A stretch of DNA of 64,000 nt from Ignavibacteria bacterium (GCA_016710985.1 JADJTX010000019.1:1-64000); one strand, 5' to 3'; positions 27,442-35,784 are shown, numbered from the stretch's first letter. Notes: generated by a model not told the origin, from the sequence alone. Translations and numbers: made by a program.

Positions 27442-30264
27442 TTACGGATTACCAACATTTGACCCTTCGTAGTTTTGTTGCCTGGATTCAGGTTTTACTG
27501 GATTTCTTTTCTTAAAATTCTCCGGTGGCATAGGACTCCAGTTAGGAATAACTTTTTCTTCCTGAATGTTCTGCGCTTCTTTAAGAAGTTTTTGAGTCAG
27601 TAAAAACTTTTGCCTGGCCTCTTCATTTTCAAAGGATATTGATTTTTCATCCTGCTCTATGAATGGAGCCGGCATTGGTGCTGTAGCTCCCGGAGGTCTG
27701 ACAACTGAAACAAAACCTGCATTGTTATTGTAAGTTATCAGCAGATCAGTAAGATCTGTAACATTATCTCCTGTCACATCAGTCCGCTTGTATCCTGTTA
27801 CAAAAGCTACTGCATCATTATAAACCAGAGTGACATCCGTCAGATCAATAAAACCATTCTGATTTATATCACCGCTGTACATTCCTCTGTAAAACGGGGA
27901 TGTATTTACAACAGCCTGATTATTTCCGAATGCCTGACCATCGGGTTGAATGAAATTATAATTAGTAGTAGCTCCTCTTGTATATGAAGTCCCGACACTA
28001 CTCCAGGTTTCAATTGAATTTCTGTGTTTTACGACTCTGTAATAATTTCCTGTAAGAGCTCTGTTAAATAAAAGTCCGCCTGAAACAGCATTACCTGACA
28101 TGACTGCCCTGGCAGAATCAACCTTTACATTCGGAAAATCACTTCTCACTAAATATACTTCGATTGAATCCAGCAGACGCCAATAAGGATTCGCAGGAAT
28201 AAACATTCCTTCAGAAGCTAATCCTACAGTATTGGCTACAGGAGCTTCTCTGACCACGCAAATATTATCTAACCAGATATCATTTCCGAAACCGCTGGTT
28301 GCTCTTAATTTAATTTTGTTTGTTCCTACGGGTAAAGAATATATCCTTGGGGACCACTGACCGCCGGTCGGAGTAAACTGACTCCCTCCAATAAGTACCG
28401 TATTCAACGGACCTGCCTGCGATCCTAATCCTCCCCACAATTTCTGCAAAATAGTATATGAGGTGCCGCTGTTGCTGGATGTCTCAATGATCAAAGAATC
28501 AACGTTTCCGCCGGTCCACGGTTGATATGCCACATCAAATGAAATATAAGTATTTGCTGCTGCAGCACTGAACTGGTAAGAAATTAATGATTGAGTTGTC
28601 CCTGCACCTGCATCCCATGCATTAAATCTTGCTGATCCTGCACCTATATCATAAGCGCTCGCTGTTGATCTTCTGTTCCAGTAATTTGTTCCGGAAAATT
28701 CCTCGAAAAAGTTTTGTGTAGTGACAGGAAAAGTTGAAGTACCGGTATCTTTGGCGCATGAAAAATCCTCACAAGGAGTATCAATTGATATGTCAACTAA
28801 TGATGCATATGCCTGATATCTTCCTCCCGTAGATGTATTTTGTTCGCACCAGTAAGGAATAATTTTTCCTGCACCTCCTGATGTAATTCCGATATAATCT
28901 CCCTGGTATCCTGCAGCTGTTCCGGAGATCGGAACAGGTTTGAATTTATGATCTGAAATTAATACGTCTGTAAATGTGACACCTCCGTCAGTTGATCTTG
29001 AAAGATAAATACGTGCAGAATCATTTGTTGGAATACCGCGCGTGCTGTAATAACAGACATTAATTCCGCCTGTTGCATCTACATTTATTGCGGGGAAATA
29101 TTCATATGAACCTGCTGCATTTTGATTAACTCTCACCCTTGTCCAGCTGGACCCGCCGTCAGGAGTTTTCATTAATACAATGTCTGCATTGTCTAATGCC
29201 GGAGCAAAGTTTTTTTCAGCCATTACAACATACTCATCATCTGCGGACGAGAGACAGGTTTTATCTCCGTCAATTCTCGGAAACCCATTTGCTCTGATTA
29301 TTGAACTCGATGATGTTAACAGATCAGATGTTCTGATTCCGTTTGTGTTGACTTTTACATCCGATACGTCACCCCATGAAGTTCCACCTGTACCTGATTC
29401 TGCCCAGCCTAAATAATCTTCAGTAGAGTTTTGTCCATTAGAAGTACAGTTTGCAAAAACTACGCGCACCCATCCGTATATATCAACAGTAACATCACAG
29501 CCCTGGTGATGATGTCCTGCTGATGGAACGGGACTGACCGGAATAACATTTGACCAGGTTACTCCGCCGTCATCAGAATATGTTGAAACGATTCTGTTTA
29601 CGTAAGCTCCGGCAAATTCTGTATAAACAGTATAACATCTTCCGTAGTATGCACTTGTTGGCGTACCGTCAGTGCAGGATAAATTTTTATCTGTGCCTGT
29701 TGTTGCACCCGGAAATGTTACTGTGCCGGACCATGTAGCGCCGTTATTAACTGAATAAGCGGCTCCCATTGATCCTGTACTTGTAATGTATGAGATCAGA
29801 AGTCTTCCTGTGTACATTATCATCGGAGCAGGATCTCCGAAATTAAAATTTGTAGTATCATCACCAAAGAACGTAAGCCCTCCGTCAGTCGTTACATAAT
29901 GTCCGCAGCTGAAAGTAGTTGTGCCGCCTACATTAAATGTATTTGCTGAAGCAAACATTATATTTGGATTTTGCGGATGACGTGTGATTGGAACTTCACT
30001 TTGAGTTCTTGCTGAAGTAGGGTGTACTCTGAAATTTGGACCTACAGAAAAAACTCCCTGAGGTGTGGAAATGTATCTTGTTTCATTACTGAAAGCTGCA
30101 TCTGTCCCGTTGGGAAGATCAATATACTGACCTTCGGGATTCAGATTGATAGCAGTTCTTGGATCTTGACTCCATTTTGGACTGTCGTCATTACCTGAGA
30201 ATCCGGAATAAAGAATCCAGGAAAAGCAAATGATTGCCGTTAGAAGAAATAATTTAATCTTCAT
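27442..30264 (-). CDS. Large secreted BNR-propeller protein with IETWS/dockerin-like end (intact)
   Basis: This 940-residue protein starts with a signal peptide (MKIKLFLLTAIICFSWILYS) and the shared GNDDSPKWSQDPRTAIN and FRVHPTSARTQSEVPITRHP blocks. Asp-box repeats form a propeller to ~490. A jelly-roll/MAM-like domain follows (CEDF ... SGFGNDIWLDNICV), then the terminal block: SIETWSSVGTSYTRG, GDINQNGFIDLTDVTLVYND and DVTGDNVTDLTDLL. Both loops keep the Asp/Asn pattern expected for dockerin-like calcium binding. A charged tail has FENEEARQKF and IPNWSPMPPE. The divergent partner at 30485 lies 220 bases away. The protein is presumably exported; ligand and attachment mode are unknown. Confidence 0.88.
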   Translation of the reverse strand: MKIKLFLLTAIICFSWILYSGFSGNDDSPKWSQDPRTAINLNPEGQYIDLPNGTDAAFSNETRYISTPQGVFSVGPNFRVHPTSARTQSEVPITRHPQNPNIMFASANTFNVGGTTTFSCGHYVTTDGGLTFFGDDTTNFNFGDPAPMIMYTGRLLISYITSTGSMGAAYSVNNGATWSGTVTFPGATTGTDKNLSCTDGTPTSAYYGRCYTVYTEFAGAYVNRIVSTYSDDGGVTWSNVIPVSPVPSAGHHHQGCDVTVDIYGWVRVVFANCTSNGQNSTEDYLGWAESGTGGTSWGDVSDVKVNTNGIRTSDLLTSSSSIIRANGFPRIDGDKTCLSSADDEYVVMAEKNFAPALDNADIVLMKTPDGGSSWTRVRVNQNAAGSYEYFPAINVDATGGINVCYYSTRGIPTNDSARIYLSRSTDGGVTFTDVLISDHKFKPVPISGTAAGYQGDYIGITSGGAGKIIPYWCEQNTSTGGRYQAYASLVDISIDTPCEDFSCAKDTGTSTFPVTTQNFFEEFSGTNYWNRRSTASAYDIGAGSARFNAWDAGAGTTQSLISYQFSAAAANTYISFDVAYQPWTGGNVDSLIIETSSNSGTSYTILQKLWGGLGSQAGPLNTVLIGGSQFTPTGGQWSPRIYSLPVGTNKIKLRATSGFGNDIWLDNICVVREAPVANTVGLASEGMFIPANPYWRLLDSIEVYLVRSDFPNVKVDSARAVMSGNAVSGGLLFNRALTGNYYRVVKHRNSIETWSSVGTSYTRGATTNYNFIQPDGQAFGNNQAVVNTSPFYRGMYSGDINQNGFIDLTDVTLVYNDAVAFVTGYKRTDVTGDNVTDLTDLLITYNNNAGFVSVVRPPGATAPMPAPFIEQDEKSISFENEEARQKFLLTQKLLKEAQNIQEEKVIPNWSPMPPENFKKRNPVKPESRQQNYEGSNVGNP

Positions 30265-30484
30265 TGGATCTCCCTTTCGTTAAATTTTTTGGATTGCAAT
30301 TAATTATTTAAATTGATTTCAAAAATCAAGTCCAATATATGGTTAACCCACGAAAAATACATAAATGATTGAACGAACATATAGCCGGCATTTTTATATG
30401 GAATCTGAAATTGAAATTATCTTTATTATTTAGATATAATTCATTGCAAATTTTTTGTTAATTATTTTGTTACTATAACTAAAA

Positions 30485-31816
30485 ATGTTTATACACATGT
30501 TAACCGGATTTAAAAAAATCCATATTTTATTTTTTATTTTATTACTGATGACAGATTATTCTTTTTCACAAAATTACTGGTCTGAAATCAACAGCCCCAC
30601 TTCAAAAACTCTTACAAATTGTTTCTTTATAAATTCCGGAACCGGCTGGCTTTCAGGAGATTCCGGTACCATCATTCGAACAACTAACGGTGGAAATAAC
30701 TGGACAGTTCAAAATTCCGGAATAGTTAACAACATCGAAGATATTTTTTTTCTGAATGAAAGATTAGGATGGGCTACTGCATTTGAGGTCTTCCCCGATT
30801 CAAATGAATTTCCGGGCACTCATATTCTCAAAACAACGAACGGAGGAGAAGTCTGGACAAACTCCATGTTTCCCGATACAAATATGTTTATGACATCAGT
30901 ATACTATCTGGATTCGCTTAAAGGATTTTTAGGCGGAATAGCCGCGGCTATTGTAATGACAACTAATAACGGATTAAGCTGGACTTATACAGATACTGAT
31001 TCATCTCTTTTCTTTACACTTCCGGTGTTCGATATTTCATTTTATGATGATCAGATTGGATATGCCTGCGGCGGATTCAGGGATATAGCAGGTATTACAT
31101 GGGTTACTACTAATGGCGGATTTAACTGGAGGGGAACTGTGCTTGCGCCTGAACCTTTTTTTGACATCGCAATCCTGAATTCGCAAAAAACTATCTGCTC
31201 GGGTGGTGATCTTGAATACGGATCAAGCATTGCTTCTACTTCTAACCAGGGAGCTAACTGGTTCTATGACACACTCGGAGTATTCGGATTAGCTACCGGA
31301 ATTGATAACCGGACTCAGTCAGAAATCTGGATGACATCAGGATATGCGGCAAAATTCCTTTATTCATTGGATACAGGAAACACCTGGGCTGCAATACCGA
31401 CACCAGGTAATCCAGCAATACTGGATCTGGATTTTACAGATTCTCTTTACGGTTTTGCCTGCGGAGTAAACGGAGTGATATTAAAATATGATAAAACAAA
31501 GTCATCCGTTTTAAATGACCCGAATGAAATTCATGATTTTGGTTTTGCTCTGTATCAGAATTATCCAAATCCGTTCAATCCAAAGACAATTATCAATTAT
31601 ACAATCCTGTCAAATGTCAAAGGTCAGATGTCAAACGTAAAATTAATTGTTTATAACTCTTCAGGAAGTGAAATATCAACACTGGTAAATGGAAAACAAA
31701 AACCGGGAAGCTATACAGTAGAATTTAACGCGGGTAATTTACCGAGCGGGATTTATTTTTATAAGCTGAGTTCATCAGGCTTTTCTGTAACAAAAAAAAT
31801 GATCGTTTTAAAATAA
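30485..31816 (+). CDS. YCF48-like beta-propeller protein with T9SS sorting domain
   Basis: The 443-residue intact product has a signal peptide (IHILFFILLLMTDYSFSQ), propeller repeats (GWLSGDSGTIIRTTNGGNNW, GFACGVNGVILKYD) and a complete T9SS domain (YQNYPNPFNPKTIINYTIL to VTKKMIVLK). It is the third copy of the divergent pair, with the BNR gene starting at 30264. The propeller is close to the copies at 21076 and 25899 throughout, so these arose by tandem duplication. Confidence 0.88.
   Translation: MFIHMLTGFKKIHILFFILLLMTDYSFSQNYWSEINSPTSKTLTNCFFINSGTGWLSGDSGTIIRTTNGGNNWTVQNSGIVNNIEDIFFLNERLGWATAFEVFPDSNEFPGTHILKTTNGGEVWTNSMFPDTNMFMTSVYYLDSLKGFLGGIAAAIVMTTNNGLSWTYTDTDSSLFFTLPVFDISFYDDQIGYACGGFRDIAGITWVTTNGGFNWRGTVLAPEPFFDIAILNSQKTICSGGDLEYGSSIASTSNQGANWFYDTLGVFGLATGIDNRTQSEIWMTSGYAAKFLYSLDTGNTWAAIPTPGNPAILDLDFTDSLYGFACGVNGVILKYDKTKSSVLNDPNEIHDFGFALYQNYPNPFNPKTIINYTILSNVKGQMSNVKLIVYNSSGSEISTLVNGKQKPGSYTVEFNAGNLPSGIYFYKLSSSGFSVTKKMIVLK
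31609..31643 (+). repeat. Heptads inside the T9SS domain (third copy)
   Basis: GTCAAAT, GTCAAAG, GTCAGAT, GTCAAAC and GTAAAAT run without interruption and encode SNVKGQMSNVKL. Three units make 21 bases, which preserves the reading frame. Confidence 0.75.
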
Positions 31817-31920
31817 CAACATTCAATGTTCAAAATCTTTAAGAGCTGCAAATGAAATATTATCCAATTTTCAATCAACCACCTGACTAATCAACCAATT
31901 AACTAATTAACCAAACCCGG

Positions 31921-31993
31921 AGCTGGAGACGTGAGTTGAACACGCGACCTGCTGATTACGAATCAGCTGCTCTACCAACTGAGCTACTCCAGC
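31921..31993 (-). tRNA. tRNA-Thr (CGT anticodon)
   Basis: The minus strand folds into a full cloverleaf: acceptor GCTGGAG/CTCCAGC, D-arm GCTCAGTTGGTAGAGC, anticodon arm GCTGA-TTCGTAA-TCAGC with anticodon CGT, and a T-arm with the TTCAACT loop. CCA is not encoded. It lies between the YCF48-like gene and ahcY. Confidence 0.93.
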
Positions 31994-32052
31994 TTATTGA
32001 TTAAAGATTTATAAGATTCTTAAAATTATAAGATTACACTATTACTTAAATT

Positions 32053-32096
32053 AAAAGATTTGTAAGAAATGAATCTTACAAATCTTATGAATCTTA
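32053..32096 (-). terminator. Probable terminator of ahcY
   Basis: AGATTTGTAAGA and TCTTACAAATCT form a stem about 30-60 bases past the ahcY stop, with a TTTTAATTT stretch after it on the minus strand. The right arm is repeated once more (TCTTATGAATCTTACAAATC), so it is part of a short tandem repeat. Confidence 0.55.
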
Positions 32097-32115
32097 CAAA
32101 TCTTATGAATCCAAA

Positions 32116-33441
32116 TTAATACCTGTACATTTCCGCCTTATATGGTCCGTCTACTGAAACACCGATATAATCTGCCTGCTCTTTCGAAAGTGTCTCAAGC
32201 TTTGCACCGACTTTTTCAAGATGAAGTCTTGCAACTTTCTCATCTAAATGTTTCGGCAATACATAAACTTTGTTTTCATAGTTCTGCGAATTATTCCATA
32301 ATTCCAATTGTGCAAGGACCTGATTTGTAAACGAATTCGACATTACGAAAGAAGGATGTCCCATCGCACATCCGAGATTTACTAATCTTCCTTCGGCTAA
32401 GATAATTATTTCTTTACCGTCAACTGTATAAAGGTCTACCTGAGGTTTGATAGTATTCTTTGTTTTTCCGTAATTCTCATTCAGCCATGCCATGTCAATT
32501 TCATTATCAAAATGACCAATGTTACATACGATCGCTTTGTCTTTCATATTCTTGAAATGCCTGTCCGTAATGATATTCACATTACCGGTAGCTGTTACAA
32601 ATATATCAGCGATCTTTGAAGCTTCATCCATTGTTATGACCTGATATCCGTCCATCGCTGCCTGTAACGCACAGATCGGATCGATCTCAGTTACCAATAC
32701 TCTTGCGCCTGCTCCTCTGAGTGACTGAGCTGATCCTTTTCCAACATCACCATAACCTCCAACAACTGCAACTTTTCCTGCCATCATTATATCAGTAGCT
32801 CTTCTGATCGCGTCTACCAGTGATTCTTTACATCCGTATTTATTGTCAAATTTAGACTTTGTAACTGAATCATTTACATTGATAGCCGGGACAGAAAGCG
32901 TTCCGTTTTTCATTCTTTCATATAGTCTGTGAACTCCGGTTGTTGTTTCTTCGGATAGACCTTTTATCTCAGCAATCAGTTCCGGATAATTATCAAATAC
33001 CATATTAGTCAGATCACCGCCGTCATCTAAGATCATGTTCAATGGCTTTCTATCAGGTCCGAAGAACAAAGTCTGCTCAATGCACCAGTTAAATTCTTCT
33101 TCGTTCATTCCTTTCCAGGCGTAAACCGGAATTCCTGCCGCTGCTATTGCCGCAGCTGCATGATCCTGTGTTGAAAAAATGTTGCAGGAAGACCATGTAA
33201 CTTCTGCTCCGAGATCAACTAATGTCTCTATTAATACTGCTGTCTGAATTGTCATATGAAGACAGCCGGCAATGCGTGCGCCTTTGAGTGGTTTTTTAGA
33301 TTTATATTCTTCCCTGACAGCCATCAGTCCGGGCATTTCTGCTTCAGCAAGACGGATCTCTTTTCGTCCGAATTCTGCTAAAGATATATCTTTTACTTTG
33401 TATGGTAAGACTTTTGTTTTGTCTATTGTTTCAGTGCTCAA
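32116..33441 (-). CDS. ahcY: S-adenosylhomocysteine hydrolase (adenosylhomocysteinase)
   Basis: This cytosolic enzyme splits S-adenosylhomocysteine into adenosine and homocysteine, clearing the product inhibitor of methyltransferases in the activated methyl cycle. The 441-residue length fits the family. Visible conserved positions are His62 (CLHMTIQTAVLIETL), Asp139 in LDDGGD, Glu164-Glu165 in EETTTGVHRL, Lys195 and Asp199 in VTKSKFDNKYGC, the NAD-binding GGYGDVGKGSA at 228-238, and C-terminal Lys435/Tyr439 in GPYKAEMYRY. The start is TTG at 33441, supported by an AAGGAG seven bases upstream. It is a single-copy housekeeping gene with an intact frame. No SAH riboswitch structure is recognisable upstream. 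Confidence 0.97.
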   Translation of the reverse strand: MSTETIDKTKVLPYKVKDISLAEFGRKEIRLAEAEMPGLMAVREEYKSKKPLKGARIAGCLHMTIQTAVLIETLVDLGAEVTWSSCNIFSTQDHAAAAIAAAGIPVYAWKGMNEEEFNWCIEQTLFFGPDRKPLNMILDDGGDLTNMVFDNYPELIAEIKGLSEETTTGVHRLYERMKNGTLSVPAINVNDSVTKSKFDNKYGCKESLVDAIRRATDIMMAGKVAVVGGYGDVGKGSAQSLRGAGARVLVTEIDPICALQAAMDGYQVITMDEASKIADIFVTATGNVNIITDRHFKNMKDKAIVCNIGHFDNEIDMAWLNENYGKTKNTIKPQVDLYTVDGKEIIILAEGRLVNLGCAMGHPSFVMSNSFTNQVLAQLELWNNSQNYENKVYVLPKHLDEKVARLHLEKVGAKLETLSKEQADYIGVSVDGPYKAEMYRY

Positions 33442-33448
33442 TTTAAAT

Positions 33449-33454
33449 CTCCTT
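33449..33454 (-). promoter_or_regulatory. Shine-Dalgarno site fixing a TTG start of ahcY
   Basis: AAGGAG on the minus strand, seven bases before TTG. No ATG competes nearby. Confidence 0.75.
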
Positions 33455-33542
33455 AAGTTTTTAGATTAGTGTGTAAGATACAATATATATTTTTTTAAAT
33501 AAATTAATATTTTACTGCATTTGTTAATAATGTAAATATGGA

Positions 33543-33572
33543 AAAAGGCGTAAAGATTATTCTTTACACCTT
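33543..33572 (-). terminator. Rho-independent terminator
   Basis: AAAGGCGTAAAGA and TCTTTACACCTTT form a 13-pair stem with one wobble, followed by a T-run on the minus strand. It terminates the gene that ends at 33625. Confidence 0.75.
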
Positions 33573-33624
33573 TCATTGCTAAATGTGAACGGATTTTAAC
33601 CTTTTCCAGGTTATAATTAATTTT

Positions 33625-34026
33625 TTACTTTATACCGCCGCTTTCTTTTAAGTCAACATTCATTATTCTTTCGTCTGCAAAAATCACACTGCTCTTATCT
33701 TTGGAATAAATTTCCAGTCTGCATTTATATATTATTTCATTCACATTCCCGCCGGTTTTGAAATAAACACAGTGCTTTCCGCTGTCTGCTTCTCCTTCGG
33801 CAAGAGTTGTAATGATTTTCCCGTCAATATCAGTTACATACAACTTCACAAAATTTTCATCCTTAAGAGTAAATTCAATCGCCGTATTGTTAATAAATGG
33901 ATTTGGGTAGTTCTGCATCAGTCCGTTTTCTGAAGCTTTCTTTCCTGTTATTAATGACGGTTGTGAGCTTGAATTAGTACTGAAAAGTAAGACGGTCATT
34001 AGTATTGCAAATATAATGTATCTCAT
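33625..34026 (-). CDS. Small exported protein consisting mostly of a T9SS-type sorting domain
   Basis: The 133 residues are a signal peptide (MRYIIFAILMTVLLFSTNSS), a ~12-residue linker and then the sorting-domain pattern: LMQNYPNPFINNTAIEFTL, VKLYVTDIDGKIITTLAEGE and ESGGIK. The usual closing 'LPSGxYFYxL ... TKKMxxxK' is replaced by VNEIIYKCRLEIYSKDKSSV and FADERIMNVDLKE, a diverged form. No cargo domain exists. It is either a relic of a larger protein or a free-standing domain with its own role. A single Cys is present. Neighbours are other small exported proteins on the same strand. Confidence 0.75.
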   Translation of the reverse strand: MRYIIFAILMTVLLFSTNSSSQPSLITGKKASENGLMQNYPNPFINNTAIEFTLKDENFVKLYVTDIDGKIITTLAEGEADSGKHCVYFKTGGNVNEIIYKCRLEIYSKDKSSVIFADERIMNVDLKESGGIK

Positions 34027-34056
34027 TGGACTCCCCTTTTTTTAGATTATTATTAT

Positions 34057-34512
34057 TTAATATTTAAGTAAAGTTAAACTTAACAATTGTATAAAGCTGT
34101 TTTTTTCTGTCTTGGAATAATATTCCCATTGAAATGATCCTTCAAACCCGCTCTGATTATTTTCAATATTTGCATCTTCTGACTGTTCATCGGAAATGTC
34201 ATCCTCATTATAGACATCCTCATCTTCATTCCCTGAAATTTCATCCTCATCAACATCCTCATTTACATTCTCAAAAGTATCAACCTCATCATAAATATCC
34301 TCATTTGCATTCTCTGAAGTTGAATATTCTATGTTCCTGTCCTCTGCTTGCTGAAATTCAAGTTCCTCTGAATATCCGTAAACAGGCTCTTCATCAGAAT
34401 TATGAATGCAACAGGCTTTAATTTCATTCACTGTCTGTGAATTAGATTCTATGGGATAGAACTCAATAATTAATAAGAGTGCAAATATGGTTTTTATAAT
34501 GATGTTTTTCAT
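34057..34512 (-). CDS. Small, very acidic exported protein
   Basis: I place the start at 34512 (MKNIIIKTIFALLLIIEF, a clear signal peptide, preceded by GGAAGGAAAAG); a longer in-frame start at 34626 would bury the signal. The mature ~125 residues are dominated by Glu, Asp and Asn in imperfect repeats (ENANEDIYDEVDTFENVNED, then VDEDEISGNEDEDVYNEDD). Two adjacent cysteines sit near the N-terminus (KACCIHNSDEE). Low-complexity acidic proteins can bind calcium or stay disordered, but no family is recognised. A perfect palindrome lies ~100 bases upstream. Confidence 0.65.
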   Translation of the reverse strand: MKNIIIKTIFALLLIIEFYPIESNSQTVNEIKACCIHNSDEEPVYGYSEELEFQQAEDRNIEYSTSENANEDIYDEVDTFENVNEDVDEDEISGNEDEDVYNEDDISDEQSEDANIENNQSGFEGSFQWEYYSKTEKNSFIQLLSLTLLKY

Positions 34513-34612
34513 TTTCTTTTCCTTCCGTTTATTTTTAAGTTTTAAATTAATTTCATGTACAAAAATCGGAAATATATTGCATAAGATTAATAAATGCTTA
34601 TACACTTTCCTA

Positions 34613-34630
34613 ATAAGTGTAAACACTTAT
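34613..34630. promoter_or_regulatory. Candidate operator: ATAAGTGT-AA-ACACTTAT
   Basis: A perfect 8-base inverted repeat with a 2-base centre, about 100 bases upstream of the acidic protein's start. Fifteen of its bases recur at 49223-49237 upstream of another secreted-protein gene. Confidence 0.45.
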
Positions 34631-34666
34631 TTTTAAAAAAGGCAGACCGGGCTAAGATAGCCCGGT
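34631..34666 (-). terminator. Rho-independent terminator
   Basis: ACCGGGCTA and TAGCCCGGT form a GC-rich stem; on the minus strand it is followed by CTGCC and a T6 run. It ends the lipoprotein gene at 34683. Confidence 0.88.
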
Positions 34667-34682
34667 ATGCCGCGGGAGATGT

Positions 34683-35147
34683 TTACTTTGAACCGTTTAC
34701 GCCATTTATTTTCCCGGTTAATACAACGTCTACATCAAACATAGATGATCCGGTATTCACTACTGTTACTTCTTTCAGATCTAATTTACTGCTGCTGTTA
34801 CAGCTTAATTCTACTTTCTCATTAGAACTGCCGATTATCCTCAGGTCCTTGCATGGATCATTAAATATATCATCATCTGCTGCAGAATAAATTCTCTCCG
34901 CCTTTACAGAATTAAATAAATTTAATCCTGTATTCGAAAGATTAAAAGTATATGATCTGAAAGGTTTCAGTCTTATCTGTGTTTTAAACAACGGTCTGTC
35001 AATCTGCCTTTCAGCCTGTGATATTCCGGAATTTTCCATATTACCGGACATAGACTCCCCGGTAGAAGTTATCTGATCGCTGCATCCGGTTAGAAATGAC
35101 AGTGCGGTCAGTGATAAAGCTGCTAATAACATTTTTAAGTTTTTCAT
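34683..35147 (-). CDS. Small lipoprotein, 'CSDQITS' paralog family
   Basis: The 154-residue product has a lipoprotein signal (MKNLKMLLAALSLTALSFLT) with lipobox LTGC, Cys22. The mature part shares a pattern with the proteins at 35218, 37558 and 63473: 'F.TQIRLKPFRSYTFNLSNT', one or two cysteines around 'NDPCKDLRIIGSSNEKVELSC', and 'DLKEVTVVNTGSSMFDVDVV' before the end. The predicted fold is a small beta-sandwich anchored to a membrane. Function is unknown. Repeated duplication beside T9SS-type proteins suggests an envelope or surface role. Confidence 0.82.
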   Translation of the reverse strand: MKNLKMLLAALSLTALSFLTGCSDQITSTGESMSGNMENSGISQAERQIDRPLFKTQIRLKPFRSYTFNLSNTGLNLFNSVKAERIYSAADDDIFNDPCKDLRIIGSSNEKVELSCNSSSKLDLKEVTVVNTGSSMFDVDVVLTGKINGVNGSK

Positions 35148-35181
35148 TTTTTGTTTTCCCTTATTGTTTGGTTTTAAATTT

Positions 35182-35206
35182 CCTGCCGGAATATTCTCCC
35201 GGCAGG
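35182..35206 (-). terminator. Probable terminator
   Basis: CCTGCCGG and CCGGCAGG form the stem just past the stop at 35218. The T-run is weak. Confidence 0.55.
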
Positions 35207-35217
35207 TGTGATTGTGA

Positions 35218-35697
35218 TTATTTCTTTTCTGTTTGCTTTATTTCCTTTTTCTGCTTGATCCCTCTTATGCTTACATCAAGATCAAGAAAATCAGAACTTT
35301 TATTTTCCACTGTGATTTCCTTTACATCTAAACCGTTGCTGTGACAATCAAGTAAACTGCCGTTTGAGAGGCTGTACACGGCGATCTTACTGCAGTCCCA
35401 ACTCAGATCCTTATCTGCAGATTTAACAGGTTCACTTTCAATGTCAATTGAATACAATCTGTCAAAGCCGGTTGAAAAAAGATCGAATGTATAAGTTCTG
35501 TAAGGTTTTAATCTGACCTGAGTTCTGAATGTCGGAACCACAGGCAGCTCTATTGGTAATGTCGATGCTGAGATTACTTCCTCACCTTTTTCAGATGATC
35601 CGGTTTCGCCCGAAGAAGTTATCTGATCACTGCATCCTGTCAGTATTGACAGAACTATCATTAAGAACAGAGTGAGGAACGTTTTTAAGGTCTTCAT
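35218..35697 (-). CDS. Small lipoprotein, 'CSDQITS' paralog family
   Basis: The 159-residue product has signal and lipobox LTGC with Cys22, followed by SDQITSSGETGS. The core repeats the family pattern: PTFRTQVRLKPYRTYTFDLF, DLSWDCSKIAVYSLSNGSLL, then DCHSNGLDVKEITVENKSSD and LDLDVSIRG. The C-terminus is a lysine-rich tail (KQKKEIKQTEKK) absent from the neighbours. It sits 70 bases upstream of the sister gene at 34683 on the same strand, with a hairpin between them, so they are likely separate transcripts. Function unknown. Confidence 0.82.
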   Translation of the reverse strand: MKTLKTFLTLFLMIVLSILTGCSDQITSSGETGSSEKGEEVISASTLPIELPVVPTFRTQVRLKPYRTYTFDLFSTGFDRLYSIDIESEPVKSADKDLSWDCSKIAVYSLSNGSLLDCHSNGLDVKEITVENKSSDFLDLDVSIRGIKQKKEIKQTEKK

Positions 35698-35757
35698 TTT
35701 TGTTTCTCCTTTGATTTATTTGGTTTTTAAATTATGTTTATTGTTATTTATATGTTC

Positions 35758-35775
35758 CTTTCAGTGCACTGAAAG
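35758..35775. repeat. Perfect 18-base palindrome
   Basis: CTTTCAGTGCACTGAAAG lies ~10 bases past the stop of the SBBP gene and ~60 bases upstream of the lipoprotein start at 35697. It could be a small terminator or an operator; no T-run follows. Confidence 0.45.
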
Positions 35776-35784
35776 AAGTCAGTG

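Noticed and set aside
17931..30264. Cellulosome
   Set aside because: Dockerin-like loops alone are not enough: no cohesin, scaffoldin, CBM or glycoside hydrolase domain is visible in the window.
33442..33540. SAH riboswitch upstream of ahcY
   Set aside because: The leader is short and AT-rich, with no conserved stem pattern of known SAH riboswitches.
34134..34421. Plus-strand ORF rich in His-Pro-His-Leu-His
   Set aside because: It is the antisense shadow of the acidic protein's GAT/GAA-rich codons and has no independent support.
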